Source of the DNA: Beroe forskalii | Lineage: Eukaryota > Ctenophora > Nuda > Beroida > Beroidae | NCBI GenBank assembly: GCA_011033025.1 | Contig: WFMF01000071.1 | Span: forward strand, 62,001 to 126,000 | Length of the DNA stretch: 64,000 nucleotides | Direction: 5' to 3' | Shown: positions 46,668 to 58,400 of the stretch, one piece after another | How positions within the stretch are numbered: position 1 is the stretch's first letter | How the letters are laid out: each line of letters begins with the position of its first letter | The notes under the pieces: model-generated | What the model was told of the DNA's origin: nothing | Database searches by the model: none | Seen by the model: only the letters and a program-made list of their open reading frames with translations | Position numbers and translations under genes: made by a program

Positions 46668-46901
46668 GTGTCCCATATAACTCTGGGCTCTTCATTATCT
46701 ATGATAATGACGTCAGTCAGAAAAATATAGTTAAGCGCACCTAGCGCTTTAAGGAATTGGGTTAGGGTCACGATTAAGGTCAGGATTTGTTAGGGTTAGG
46801 ATTAAGGTTAGGTTTTTGGTTAGGGTCATGGTTAGGTTTAGGATACAGAAAAATTGACCTTCAGGTCTGTGACGTCACTCAGCCGGAGTTATATGGGACA
46901 C
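46668..46901. mobile_element. MITE-like inverted repeat
   Basis: GTGTCCCATATAACTC (46668-46683) and its exact complement (46886-46901) flank about 200 bases; both arms also contain a TGACGTCA further in. No ORF. Consistent with a miniature inverted-repeat element. Confidence 0.55.
46755..46845. repeat. Degenerate telomere-like TTAGGG run
   Basis: GGGTTAGGGTCACGATTAAG, TTAGGGTTAGGATTAAGG and similar, lying in the loop of the inverted repeat. Interstitial TTAGGG-like sequence, too degenerate to be a telomere. Confidence 0.6.
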
Positions 46902-47640
46902 ATACCCGCGAGCCACACAGGGATATACGTGTTTAGCAATCAGGCGTTGCTTGACTTGTAGGATGTTACCCTACCCTCCGCCGCGCACACAAGGTTTTCC
47001 GCGGGGAGTATGCAACACGACCCTCCAAACTTCCGAGTGTTGCGCGCTTCCCCTAACCAGGGGTGTCGCGAAACGCAAGGCGCGGCGCGCGCGTAAAACT
47101 AGGGATCTGGTTAGAGCAAGTTGCGCGCTAGGGATGCAGATGGGAGAAATCCATCAATGCTTGACTTGTCAGACGTAGGGGTCTGACAACGTCTGACAAT
47201 GCTTGACGTCAGACAATGTTCTCGTAGGATGTTACCTTGCTAAACACGTAAATCCTGTTTGACTCGCGCGGCGGCGCGGCGCGTACACAAACATGACACA
47301 CCTAAGCTATGCGGGCATAAGAAGATACTTACCCTACACTCGCTTGTCTGACGTCGTGAGGGGGTCAGGCAACGCCTGACAAACACTCGCGCACGGCGCC
47401 GCGCAACCTTCCACATTTGGATTTCCTAAGCCTGCATAGGTGTGCGTACGTGCCGCGCAACTCAGACAGGGATATACGTGTTTAGCAACATTTGGACGTC
47501 ACTTAGCGCTTTCGCGAGGGGGGCAAGGCTGCAACGCCTGGCAACGCGAAACCAGGGTTTACACTCGTGCAAATTAGGAAGGGAGTTAAACACTGGATCA
47601 TCGGATCAGGACCACAGGTCGTACAAATAAAGTAGGCGGG

Positions 47641-50306
47641 TGAAAATGACGTCATTATCAGGGTTTAGAATGGTGTGTTAATGAAGTCAGAATCGCCTAT
47701 GCTTCGTAAGCAACCTATTTCATTACCGGGATATGATAGTTTGGAATGCGAGTGTAAGGTTATTAGATCAGACTGTCCAAGTAATACACACGGTAACCTA
47801 ATTTAAGCTGGAAGAGCAGGAAATTCCCCGATAAATTTAAGTTTGTTATTGATTCGGAGTGCTATTTATTTTTGAAATCCTGAAAAAAAAGGAAACATTG
47901 ATACCAATATCGGGCCAATTATTCCAGAAAAGAATTTTCTCTCTCAACTCCCCTTCCTAGTTCCGTACACTGCTAGATAACAGAGGACTGCTAAATTAGA
48001 TTTGAATTGGCCCCCTCCATACTTTTTAATTGTTTGAATTACCACCTCCCATAGAATTTAATACACTAAATTCCATTGTTACACTCACACCCAGAGGCCA
48101 CAGCACCCAGACATGTTGCACCCTATGATAAAGAAGAAACGAGTGTAATTAGATCATGCTACACCAAGATAATTCTAGAGATATTGAGCGGATAATATCA
48201 CAGCATTTTTCTGTGGTCTGTGGAATTAAGTTAAAATAGGCATCTCGTACACATTCAGCCCAGAGTCGATTTCAGGCCCATTCTGTCAACTTTGCTGTGT
48301 TATTTATAGGCAGAAGCAACTGCAGTACCCACACTTTGAATTCTTGGCGATTTGCCACTGCAGAAAAAAAGGAATAATGTTATCAGTTACACGCCCATCT
48401 CAACTTCTGAACTTCTCAAGTCTCAAATGAGTGCGTTTCTCCAGAAAACATATTCCTTTCGGCCTTCGGGGACTGTTTTCTCTAGAAAAGGATTGGAATA
48501 TAATCCCCACATAATATTGAAACAGGTGGCAAATTATCATAAAACTTGATAGCTACTGAGCCTTGAACCAGAACCAACATTCTCTTTGATTAACATTTAA
48601 CAAGAACTAATATAAGGTTCTCTTTGATTAACATTTCATTTGGAAATCATTCCGGAGAAAACATCTTCTTCAAATCTTTGTAAAGATTATGAACGTTGAT
48701 TACAACCATAGTTCGTATGGACCATAGCATTTCTAGACTTAAGAACTCTGTATTTTCAGAGCAATACACTAATTCAGGGTAACAATGATTTGCAAAGCTT
48801 AACAATGGGGATGATTCAGCTTATGTTTGTATGTACACACATAGCATAATCATAGCTTTTTGAGTCATTGGGGGAATAATACAAGAACTTGTACAAAGAC
48901 ATTCTGTTGTATTGAAGTAATATAATTTGGGGTCAAAATTCATCACTTACATACTGTAGTCAAAAATAATATTTTGAAACATTTTGAAATATTCTGATCA
49001 ATGCTATTTCTAAAATTTGTATGGTGCAAAACTCTCAAAGAGAATTGCCGATCTTCAAATTTCATAAGGCAAATGATCTGATATAATTCTCTGCATAATA
49101 TTCGGCCGATGAAAGCATATAAAATTATGAAATAATCTTTAAGAACCGTTCTAAAATATCATATTCCAACGCTGCTTCGAGTTGTAATCTTGCAGGAGCA
49201 TTCGTTTACTGACAATCAGACACTTTAAATTTTACAGCACTACTCTATTCAACCAAATATTGGAATAAAAGTGAGGAAGGCTATTGTTGGTGGTACCTAT
49301 AAACACTGCTAGTTATTGATTAATGGCAGTCCACAACTATGGGACCAATATTTCCATTGAAGCTTCATTCACGGCAGGATAAGTACAGCTAAGTCCTGTA
49401 CATACCGTTGTACTGAATTTTGTACGGATAATGGTTTACCGTTTTCCAATGTGGAAAGAGATTTATACGAGAAGTTCTCAGAGTTTTGCTGAAATCCGAC
49501 AGTTTGAGACCCTCAACTCATCACTTTAAGTTATGATAATGACGTCACTCTCAACCGCCTATTGGATGGACTGCAACAGTGGAAGAAGCTAGGAAGAATA
49601 GTAATTGCATAGACTCATAAACACACACTCTATAAAGATAAGTGGTTTCAGTAAATATCCTAAAAGTGGGCGTATATATCGAATGTATATTCCGGAAAAT
49701 CAAAAAGTTTACCTACTTCAGGTTGAGTAAATAATGAGCGCACATTTACACATGAAACTTGGCATCTATAGTGGCTTATCATTTCTAAATATAACTCCAC
49801 TCGGAGATTTTAATTCGTGGATAAAGAACAATAGCCCTCATTCAGGATCAACTATCCAGTGTGTATCTCTTTACCTATTCTTTTATCCAAGGTGGCAGTG
49901 GTCCCAAATGAACAATACCTTAGTGGTAGAAATTAAGAAGTGTACTATTCAAGGCAGTAAGCAATTTTAGTGCCTTAAATAGTACACTCCTTAAATTCTA
50001 CAAGTCTTAATTTCTACCTACCGTAATTTGTACAATACCCAAATTTTAGAAAATTTTGTTTAAGTAAAGATTTGTACATCTATGCCTATCTTTTCTTTCA
50101 CTACAATATCAAGGCATTCTATTTTCTCTCAATACAGGTTCAGAATTTTTCAGCGATAGCATCACTGCAATCAAAATTGAACTTGAAGTTGATATGATAA
50201 ACAATTATCACTCGATTAAAATTATAGGCATTTCTTCAGCTTCTTCGTCTTCCTGCACATCTTCCATAATCCATATCTTCCATCTCAAGCCCAATAGAAC
50301 CATCTT
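47641..50306. other. Intergenic DNA, one hairpin
   Basis: AT-rich with no supported gene. About 49923-50021 forms a large imperfect inverted repeat: GGTAGAAATTAAGAAGTGTA and its complement-like TACACTCCTTAAATTCTACA further on. A TGACGTCACTCTCA segment near 49540 is an inverted relative of the one at 35153. Confidence 0.5.
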
Positions 50307-50474
50307 CGATGTCTATTGTCTTCTTTGATGTTTTCATCAGGAAACAAGGCCTTCAAAATTTCAGCGGAATCATCGGCCAATCTTTTGATCAAACGGAGGC
50401 AGTGAAACGTTGCAAAGAACATGGTGTTGACTCTAGGATGTTCATTGACCCATTTGCTAATCTGTTTCGCAAGA
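50307..50474 (-). pseudogene. Broken ORF fragment cut by an LTR
   Basis: On the minus strand one frame reads LAKQISKWVNEHPRVNTMFF, FATFHCLRLIKRLADDSAEI and LKALFPDENIKEDN, then a stop near 50307. The composition looks like real coding sequence, and the frame is cut abruptly at the edge of the LTR at 50475. I do not recognise the family. Confidence 0.35.
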
Positions 50475-50927
50475 ACGCCTAGTTTTACTGTTGTCTATAT
50501 TCTATAGATCCCAAATAAATTGTGTTGTAGGTAGGATATTATAATCCAGGACATTTTAGTACATAAACGGGCCGGGATTTATCATAGGTTTGAATGGGAA
50601 TACTTTCACCGTGTTTGTGAGTACAAGGGCGTGATAAGCCTTATCTTTTCTTAATAATAATATTGTTATTCATCTTACCCTGTCACTAGTAAATACATGA
50701 TAGATTGTACGAAGTAATATGCGTGACAGCCTATTTGTGAGAATAAGATAAATGTTGTTATCTTGTTTGATAAGGAGTTAAAAATAAGATGATGCTTGTT
50801 AACGTGTCGTATAAAAGCGGCTTGTTAGTTTAGTCGAGAGCTTAGGCTGTTGGTTTAGTTACAGAAGGAAATGCTGTCGTAGTAATTCTACACCAGTGAT
50901 ATTCTGCGGGAAGTTGGTCAAGGTAAT
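50475..50927 (+). mobile_element. LTR copy A of the outer element
   Basis: 453 bases that recur, as far as I can see without change, at 51828-52280. It contains a TATAAAAGCGG segment near its 3' part, fitting an LTR promoter on the plus strand. Between the two copies lie only 900 bases with no gag-pol. Confidence 0.8.
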
Positions 50928-51827
50928 AACCATTGTAAAGTGACACTTGATATTTATCTAACTAAGCTACACAATAATAAAACTAACAACAGAAATCTAT
51001 GCATCCTTTTCAAAATAATTACTGGACACAATAACCTCAATAGTCACCTACACAGATTGAATATGGCACTTGGTCCTCTTTGATTACTGTGACTTACAAA
51101 ACTGCGGAATTGACCCCATTTTCTGCCCGGATGAGACAGCAATTCAGCCTTCTCCTACAGAGAATTTTACCACTTCCAAGACCATAATATTAAACTATAA
51201 GACATAATTAACTCTAAGCAGCCACTATCAACAACCCTGCACAAAATAACAAAATTCTTCCACCAAATCCGCCTGCTTCAATAAAATCCCACAATTTACA
51301 GAGCCCATATCTCCAAGAAGATGAAATCCTGATAAATAAAACCAAATATAACAATATAACGTCCCAAAATACACACTTCTACCTACTTCTTATTTGGTCT
51401 CAAAGAGCCACTAACTCTTTGGGCTGGGTTTATGCCCTTTTGTACCTGGCTGAAGCTGCATCTTTGTGCAGTCAAAACAGAAGGGACTCTATGTTTTCAG
51501 ACTACTGATGCAGACCATCTCGTGCATCATTAGTCGGAGGGAGGTGGTACATAGCCACCTTCGGCTGATAGCTGACCTAATCTGCAGGCACGCCCTGACT
51601 TGCTTTGCAGTCTGTTTGAAGCCACGGGCGTTGGTAGAATTCCAGACCTGTGTGGTCCAGGACTGGGTTCTGCTCTCAGCTCAGGATATAACCCGGCAGT
51701 CGGGTGGCCTAAAAACCACCTAGGAGTTCACACCCTTGGCCTAGTGTATAGGGAAGTCTCTATGCTCTGCATGGCTGCCACCGGCCTGGTTGATTAAACC
51801 GACCTTGGCCATTTTACTAAGACTAAG
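50928..51827. other. Sequence between twin LTRs
   Basis: The first 450 bases are AT-rich and anonymous. About 51400-51827 has a different, GC-richer composition (CTTTGGGCTGGGTTTATGCC onward) and ends in CTAAGACTAAGA, like the 3' end of a SINE or LINE. No intact ORF. The right boundary coincides with LTR copy B. Confidence 0.5.
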
Positions 51828-52280
51828 ACGCCTAGTTTTACTGTTGTCTATATTCTATAGATCCCAAATAAATTGTGTTGTAGGTAGGATATTATAATCC
51901 AGGACATTTTAGTACATAAACGGGCCGGGATTTATCATAGGTTTGAATGGGAATACTTTCACCGTGTTTGTGAGTACAAGGGCGTGATAAGCCTTATCTT
52001 TTCTTAATAATAATATTGTTATTCATCTTACCCTGTCACTAGTAAATACATGATAGATTGTACGAAGTAATATGCGTGACAGCCTATTTGTGAGAATAAG
52101 ATAAATGTTGTTATCTTGTTTGATAAGGAGTTAAAAATAAGATGATGCTTGTTAACGTGTCGTATAAAAGCGGCTTGTTAGTTTAGTCGAGAGCTTAGGC
52201 TGTTGGTTTAGTTACAGAAGGAAATGCTGTCGTAGTAATTCTACACCAGTGATATTCTGCGGGAAGTTGGTCAAGGTAAT
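51828..52280 (+). mobile_element. LTR copy B, 5' LTR of the outer element
   Basis: Identical in length to copy A. It is followed by an 820-base leader and the gag start at 53103, so it is the 5' LTR of a plus-strand LTR retrotransposon that runs past the window end. Confidence 0.8.
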
Positions 52281-53102
52281 TATTGAGTAACTGCTCAATT
52301 TGTCCTCAAGCCTTGACAGAAACTTATACACTGCAGTAGTGGGATTAAAGGAGATCACATTCCAGATAATTATTGAGTGATTACTCTGTTTTTACAGTTG
52401 GCTCAATTCGTTCTCAAGTCTGGTTAAATAAACTCCGAGTAAAAGTAACACCGAACCACAAACAGCATCATTCTAGTCGTCTTTAAGTATCGAAATACGT
52501 TTGTCAAATTATAGTTGTTTTAAATTCACTAAAGTATCCAACTCGTATCCTTTGGTTTCTCTAGTAGAATTAAAGTACTAAAATACTTCGGTACGCCCCC
52601 TTAGACCGCTCGAGACCACGTAGACCACAGTCATTTAAATAGACTAAAATCCCTTTTCAACATATTGGTGGCCTCGTTTTTGCCTAAAATCTATAACTTG
52701 TTACTTAGCTTAGTCATGGTACTTGAAACAACGGTGAGCTTCGTGTAGTGACGTAGATTTATCTCCTGTCATCGAATTCTGAGACAGATTCTGTTTGTTC
52801 TGAGTTACTTAATATTTTGACCTAGCATAGTACCTTTTTCGTTTATTAGGAGTTAAATAACCTATATTATTTTTCTCGTTTGCATCATAGAGCATCAAAT
52901 TCTAAACCTTATTCTCGGAGGGATTCGACTGTCACTGGGTCATTAATCCAGCTGTTCGTAGTGGTTCGTAAGCCCCCTGATACTACGTTCACGTCAGGAA
53001 ATTCTCAACAGTTTACCCCGAGTCAAAATTCATAAGGAACGGTGAGTGGTTAATTCTTACTTTATCCGTTTTATCAACACGTCCTGGTATTGATAATACA
53101 TC
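52281..53102 (+). other. Leader of the outer retrotransposon
   Basis: Non-coding stretch between LTR and gag. Two related segments (TTATTGAGTAACTGCTCAAT near 52281 and TTATTGAGTGATTACTCTGT near 52370) form small repeats. I could not identify a convincing primer-binding site. Confidence 0.5.
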
Positions 53103-53261
53103 ATGGGGGAGCCTTCGGTAAAGATTAATTTCGAAGACTGGGCTAGTACAATAGAGAGGAGGGCGATGTTTAAGGGCAAAATGGAGTTTGCTAAGGAAAG
53201 TCTGAAGGGGCTGGAGAAATCAGATCCCAAATTTGCTGACACAGAAACCATGATAGTTGTG
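53103..53261 (+). pseudogene. Outer element gag, 5' part (interrupted)
   Basis: It starts MGEPSVKINFEDWASTIERR and runs in frame to 53261, where the inner element is inserted. The frame resumes at 62576, after one copy of the 5-bp target duplication TTGTG is removed. It encodes the N-terminal, charged helical part of Gag. As it stands the gene is disrupted. Confidence 0.8.
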
Positions 53262-53627
53262 TATTGTAGTTTGGTCTCGCGGTCCGAGTAGAGTAAGACA
53301 GTAAGACAACGTTCTATAGTAACTCTGATATAGTGAAGAAGAACTCCCGAATGTACAAAAACGGACCTTATATACTCGAGCACCGTTACCGCCTCTCACG
53401 GTAACGCGTGTGACGTACCTCAATAGATAAACATGACGTCACTAAACAAGCAACACGCTAACCTGCTCCGACCCTCGGGCAGTAGAAACAATAACACGGA
53501 ACTTCTAACTTCTAACTTGACAAACTAACCCAATTAGCTACGTAGGAAGAGGAGCTAATTAACCCGGCTATCTGCGTATACATACTATACACTATACAAG
53601 CTAAACGTGTAATACCAAGGTACAACA
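53262..53627 (-). repeat. 3' LTR of the inner element
   Basis: Matches 62201-62570 through most of its length, with scattered substitutions and small indels. In element sense it begins TGTTGTACCTTGG. Confidence 0.92.
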
Positions 53628-53642
53628 ACCCCCCACACGAGG
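53628..53642 (-). other. Polypurine tract of the inner element
   Basis: In element sense the bases directly before the 3' LTR read CTCGTGTGGGGGGT. A G-rich tract at this position primes plus-strand DNA synthesis in LTR elements. Confidence 0.6.
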
Positions 53643-54300
53643 GTTTGAAAATATTAAACTCAAAAATTAATATTTTCACTCACTAGACCTTCTAACTTTC
53701 TAAAATACTTTAATCTATAACTTAATGTGTCGTAAAAAGATAAAGCATAATAAAGGTACTAAAAATACGCAAAATATAATCCGAACTATACTTCCCTGAA
53801 AAGATCGCAGAAATGAAAAATACGTAGTAGAGAATCGTCTAAATACATGGTCAAATGCTAAATACTGCTCATAACTGATACTACTAAATGATAAAACAAG
53901 TAATGCTAAAATTTTCAAATATATAATGAATATAGAACCTCAAAACGGCTAAAGATACGTAATCAAGAAAAGCACATGACATTCCCCCATACACAGACTG
54001 AAAATTTTAAGTAACAAAAATAGGCTAATTAATTAATCTGCTAACTTCAATCCTCCAATAAGTTAACCCTTCTATGAAATTACGTATGAGAATTTTTACC
54101 TGCATAAATCCATGCAATAACTAAAATCACATTACGCTAATAATGTCAATCATGTAACTGTCAAACATTACATAGTACAGTATCAATTAAAGTTAAAATT
54201 ACAAAAATTACAAATAGCATGCAACAATCACGGTTTCTCGTAAACCGGAGAACTCATCAGGGTCGTATTTCTGTAACAGGCTCATATGCCCATATGTCTC
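53643..54300. other. AT-rich 3' non-coding part of inner element
   Basis: No ORF or repeat that I can support; lies between the polypurine tract and the hairpin cluster. Confidence 0.5.
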
Positions 54301-54306
54301 ATCTGT

Positions 54307-54536
54307 GCATTCCAGTGAGGAATGCCGTACGTCATATTAGGAGAAGTCGTCACAGTGAGTGACGTCACAGTGAGTGATTTAGGAATTCTGGAGTAAGGAC
54401 CGTCGCAGTGAGCGACCAGGTAGAGGACTGTCACAGTGAGTGACCTAGGAGTAATGAAAATCGCAGTGAGCGATTTATGAGGAAGGAATGCCGCATTGAG
54501 CGACTAGACTAGGAGGGGTCCGTCACAGTGAGTGAC
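54307..54536 (-). ncRNA. 3' cluster of eight AGTGA-loop hairpins
   Basis: Eight short inverted repeats (starting 54307, 54349, 54364, 54402, 54430, 54458, 54490, 54522) of the form stem-AGTGA-stem, such as GCATTCC.AGTGA.GGAATGC, GTCAC.AGTGA.GTGAC and AAATCGC.AGTGA.GCGATTT; one has ATTGA. Stems differ but remain paired. In the element's RNA the loop reads UCACU. The same loop is used in the leader array at 61241-62160. Function unknown. Confidence 0.8.
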
Positions 54537-54670
54537 CGGGGGAATCCAATGACGTCCCGATTGGTTGAAGGGGTCTTTAGTTACCTGAACGAGCATGATC
54601 ATTGCATGACAGGAAATTGGAGAGGAGTAGCCTGTTAGGTTAATGATGGGTCATTGAGATGAGTCTCCAG

Positions 54671-54677
54671 TATAAAA
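54671..54677 (+). promoter_or_regulatory. TATA box on the antisense strand
   Basis: TATAAAA opposite to the element's own transcription, 95 bases before the ATG at 54766 of an ORF on the same strand. Spacing suits a start site around 54700 with a ~65-base leader. Confidence 0.5.
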
Positions 54678-54765
54678 CAGCAGCCATTCCGTGGATGTCA
54701 GCTCTGGCTTCTACCGACGAGTATCCCGTTCCTCTACTCATCAACTCCTGAAACTACAACCCGCT

Positions 54766-55284
54766 ATGGCTTCATCCCCTGTTCCTGATGACTGCAGCGA
54801 CGTTACCTTCCCGCCCTTCTCTAAGGAGCTGCTGCACAGTAAACTATTGCAGATATGGAGCGTTGAACCCTCTAGCGCTCGGCTGAGGAAGTTGAACAGA
54901 TCGCATCTCCAGTACGCCTCCAGGTCGCTGTGGGTAACCTCTGAAGGACGCAAAGTCAGGGAGCTGGTGGTTAAATACCGAGCAACCTTTCTGAAGAAGC
55001 TCGTCGAGGCGGCGACGCAGGACGACGTTGATGTTGCCTGCATCGAATTCTCTGCGAACCTCCATCAGTGGGTTGAGGAGATGAAGCTCTTTGCCAAACG
55101 CCACTGCAAGGGAGCCCGGGAGAAGAAAGCTACCCTTTTGGAAATCAAGCATCGAGCTGACGGGTTCACCTACAACTCCGCTCTTCTCGAGTTCGCCGTG
55201 AAACCTTGCCGGAAGACACTCCGAAAGCTACGTCATAGCTTGATGGAGCTATGGGTGCTTCGCCACATCGAGGCTGACATCTGA
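54766..55284 (+). CDS. Antisense ORF within the inner retrotransposon
   Basis: 172 codons starting MASSPVPDDCSDVTFPPFSK and ending VLRHIEADI. The open frame actually reaches 54691, but 54766 is the first ATG. The product is predominantly helical and basic, with LRKLNRSHLQYASRSLW, VVKYRATFLKKLVEAA and CRKTLRKLRHSLMELW. I recognise no family. It is on the strand opposite gag-pol, between pol and the 3' LTR, tail-to-tail with pol and about 140 bases from its end. It has its own TATA box. Antisense ORFs at this place are known in some plant Ty3/gypsy lineages; I know of no relation to those. Confidence 0.55.
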   Translation: MASSPVPDDCSDVTFPPFSKELLHSKLLQIWSVEPSSARLRKLNRSHLQYASRSLWVTSEGRKVRELVVKYRATFLKKLVEAATQDDVDVACIEFSANLHQWVEEMKLFAKRHCKGAREKKATLLEIKHRADGFTYNSALLEFAVKPCRKTLRKLRHSLMELWVLRHIEADI

Positions 55285-55424
55285 AGGACATTTTCCGAGA
55301 ATACGAGATCCATTTATCCTCAGTGGCTTATGTATTACAGGCAATAATTATGTAGTATACTAACATATCCAGATATGTCATTATTGCCGAGTATATTCTG
55401 TTATAGCTTATAATAATTTACCCT

Positions 55425-58400
55425 TTAACAATAGAAGTATTGTTTCTGCCTTGGGTCGACCTGGAACCGGACAGTGGTTTTCCGTTTCCGCTTGGGGCGG
55501 TTAACAACGTTAGGGTCTGGACTGGGGTTTTGTGGGTGGGTGGTGGTTTGTGAGGGGCTCTGTGCATCATGCTGGGTCTCATCCTCTGGATCCAATTCCG
55601 GAGGATTCCCACTGTTCTGATCGGCGACGTCGTGGTCATCTCCTTGGGTTTCAGGGTCAGGGGTAGGGGTACGAGTGTCAGACCCTTCATCAGCACCATC
55701 ACGTCCACCCATTCTAATACTCAGTCCTGTACTACCCTGTGAGCTAGTCGTATTCTCCTTGCTACCCACACCGTCTTTGGCAGGGGTAAACTCAGCTGCC
55801 TGGGGGTTGAGGCTGGGAGAGAATTTGTTAGAGTTGTACCTCTTTAACTTAGAGATATTTACCAGTTTCTCGGTATTTCCGATCTGCACCACATAGACGT
55901 GTTCGTCTATGGCTTTGACTATCCTCACCGGCCCATGCCAGCGGGGGCTGAACTTATGGGTGGGACATCGGATTTGTACATAGACAAGATCCCCAGTTGA
56001 GAACGGTGCATTCCTTATGCCCTTGTTGAAAGAGATGTCCGAGTAGGCAAAGTAGCTGTTGAGATTCTTTCTCACCTTGTGAATCACCTCTCTGTAGGCT
56101 TTGTGTAGTTCATAAGCCTTCTGATCATATTGGACGTCAGAGTAGGATCCAAACACATCTTCCTTGTCACCATTCTCCAACAGTAAGCTCATTGGGGTAT
56201 TGAGCTCGTGGCCATATACGAGGTAGTTAGCACTATACCCAGTTGCCCGGCTTTTCATGCTGTTGAGCGCGGCACACACATAATCTAGGTACCTATCCCA
56301 AGTCTTGGGATCTTTTCCCTCAAGGCATACTCTCAGACTCGTGTTGAGGCGCTTATTGGTACGTTCGGCCTTGGAAGTACTTCTACATTCGTACGGCAAG
56401 CCATGAGATATCTTGCATCCTAGGGACTTGAACACGGAGTTATAGAACTTAGATGCAAAGCCCGGGGCGTTGTCAGATATTATATTCCTAGGGACACCAA
56501 ATCGTAGTACCCAGTGATGCATAATTAGGCGTATGTTCTCCTCAGATGTCTGATGTTTGGTGGCAACAGCAACGACGAAGCCTGAGAACACGTCCGTCAT
56601 TGAGAGGAAGTACTTGTTTTTTCCTGCTGTGATCCCCAGCTTCTCAGCCTCGTCGTGGTCAATCTGGAGGATTTGGTTAAACTCGTGAGCTATGATGTGT
56701 TTCCTGGTTGCCTTGGAGTAACTTTGGGGTTGCTTTGACCTCCCACAAGTGACACAGGCGTTAACGTATAGGGTTACATCCTCAGACATTCCTGGCCAAT
56801 AGAAATATCGGCGGCAGATTTCCAGTGTTAGTTGCGTGCCTGGGTGATTGGCCATCAGTGAGGAGTGGCACATTTGTAGGACTGCTTCCTGTTTCTGTTC
56901 TGGAACGCACACGAGGATCCTCGTTCCCTCCTGGGTACCCTTGTTGATGGGGATCCACTGCCTGCAGATGACTCCGTCCTTCAGCTTCAGAAGACTGAAC
57001 TGCTTGTAGTAAGACACCAGTTCCTTTGGAGCTCGATAAGCCTGGATAGTACTAGGCTTTTCGCCCTTTAACAGCCACTCTCTAACCACGCTCAAAATGG
57101 GATCAGCAGCTTGATCTGCCCTGGCCGTGGCAGGCGACAAATCTGGAGTGAAGTCTGGTATCTGTTCCGAAGTGCTAGATGGCTGCTGAGTGGTGGTTGA
57201 GCTATCCTGTTGCGGCAAATCCACTGTGTCTGTAGTGATGAGATTACAGGTACAACCATCATCTTCTGGTGCTTTAGGAGCCATTGTCACTTTACTGCCT
57301 CTCAGGACTCTGCTTTTCCGAGAGAAGAAGCTAGGGGGAAACATTCTTTCCTCACCAGCTGTGTCGTCGTCGTCAGGAGTAGTGCTGGATTCCTCCGAAC
57401 AGTGGTGGAGCACCGAGTTGACCTCATCCGTAGACGTCTGCTGGATCTCAGGTGCCGCCTGGGGAACCGCAGGTGTGTCCGGAGTGATGTTCCCCTTATC
57501 CTCTCCGCACTTCTCTGTGACCGTCTGCTTGGTAGCCCTGTGGCTGCAACCCTTCCTCTGATTTTGGGTGTCGCAGATCTGAGATACCTTCTCGATTAAC
57601 TTTGCAAAATCACAGCTATCCGCCGTGATAGCGGCAGTCATGGGGTTACCAAGGACACTCCTGTCCTCTCCACACTGAACTGCCACATCTTTGAACTTCT
57701 TCTTGGCCGGTAAACGGGACAAGTAGTCGGCAATGGAGTTCTTCTCTCCTGAGATGTGTTCTATGTCGAAGGAGAATTCCGAAAGTTTCTGCACGAGATT
57801 CCTCATATCAGGGTTGTTCCTAGAGAAGATGGTCTCCATCCTGAGGAGGCTAAGGCAGTCCGTCTTAGCCTTGAAATGGGTTCCCTTCAGGTAAGGTTCC
57901 CAGAACTTCGTGGCATGAACTAGGGTAAGCAATTCAAGCTTAGTCTGACCCCATTCACGCTTATGAGGCGGTACAGCCTTGGAGAAATAGCCGACAATCC
58001 GTCGTTCTCCCTTGATCCTCTGAGATAGGTGGGCTCCCATCCCGAACTTACTCCCGTCAACCACTAGCTCGTAGGACCTCTCCTTGTCGTACAGGTCAGG
58101 TACACACAAGGTCACGCTGCTTTTCACGGCTTCCTTAAGTTTCTGTAAGTTCTCATCGCAGGTTTGGGTCCACTTGAAAGGTGTCCCCTTCTTCAGCAGC
58201 TGGAACATGCAGTGGGTGAGTCCAGCGTAGTGGGGGATCCACTTACGATTAAATCCGAAGAAGCCTAGCAAACTCTGGAGTTGCTTCCTGTTAGTAGGGG
58301 CTTTTAGCTCAGTGAGAGCCTTAACCCTGTCATCAGTTATCCTCAAGCCTTCCCCAGACAGTGTTATTCCCACAAACTTAACCTCCTTCCTCAGGAAGTT

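Larger units (their letters stand above)
46330..47640. repeat. GC-rich palindromic repeat island
   Basis: Sharp rise in G+C and CpG compared with the surroundings. It includes a perfect 22-bp palindrome (46427-46448), an inverted repeat GAGAATCAGC/GCTGATTCTC around 46524-46558, several copies of GGGGTCAGACAACGTCTGAC-like hairpins (46338, 46463, 47364) and repeated TAGGATGTTACC and CCTAAGC-CGCATAGGTGTG segments. No convincing ORF. Probably an old composite of non-autonomous elements. Confidence 0.7.

Noticed and set aside
46755..46845. Possible true telomere or chromosome end
   Set aside because: TTAGGG-like units are degenerate, short and internal, and unique DNA continues on both sides.
57190..57599. 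Plus-strand ORFs of 120-130 codons
   Set aside because: Lie opposite the low-complexity spacer of pol; shadows.
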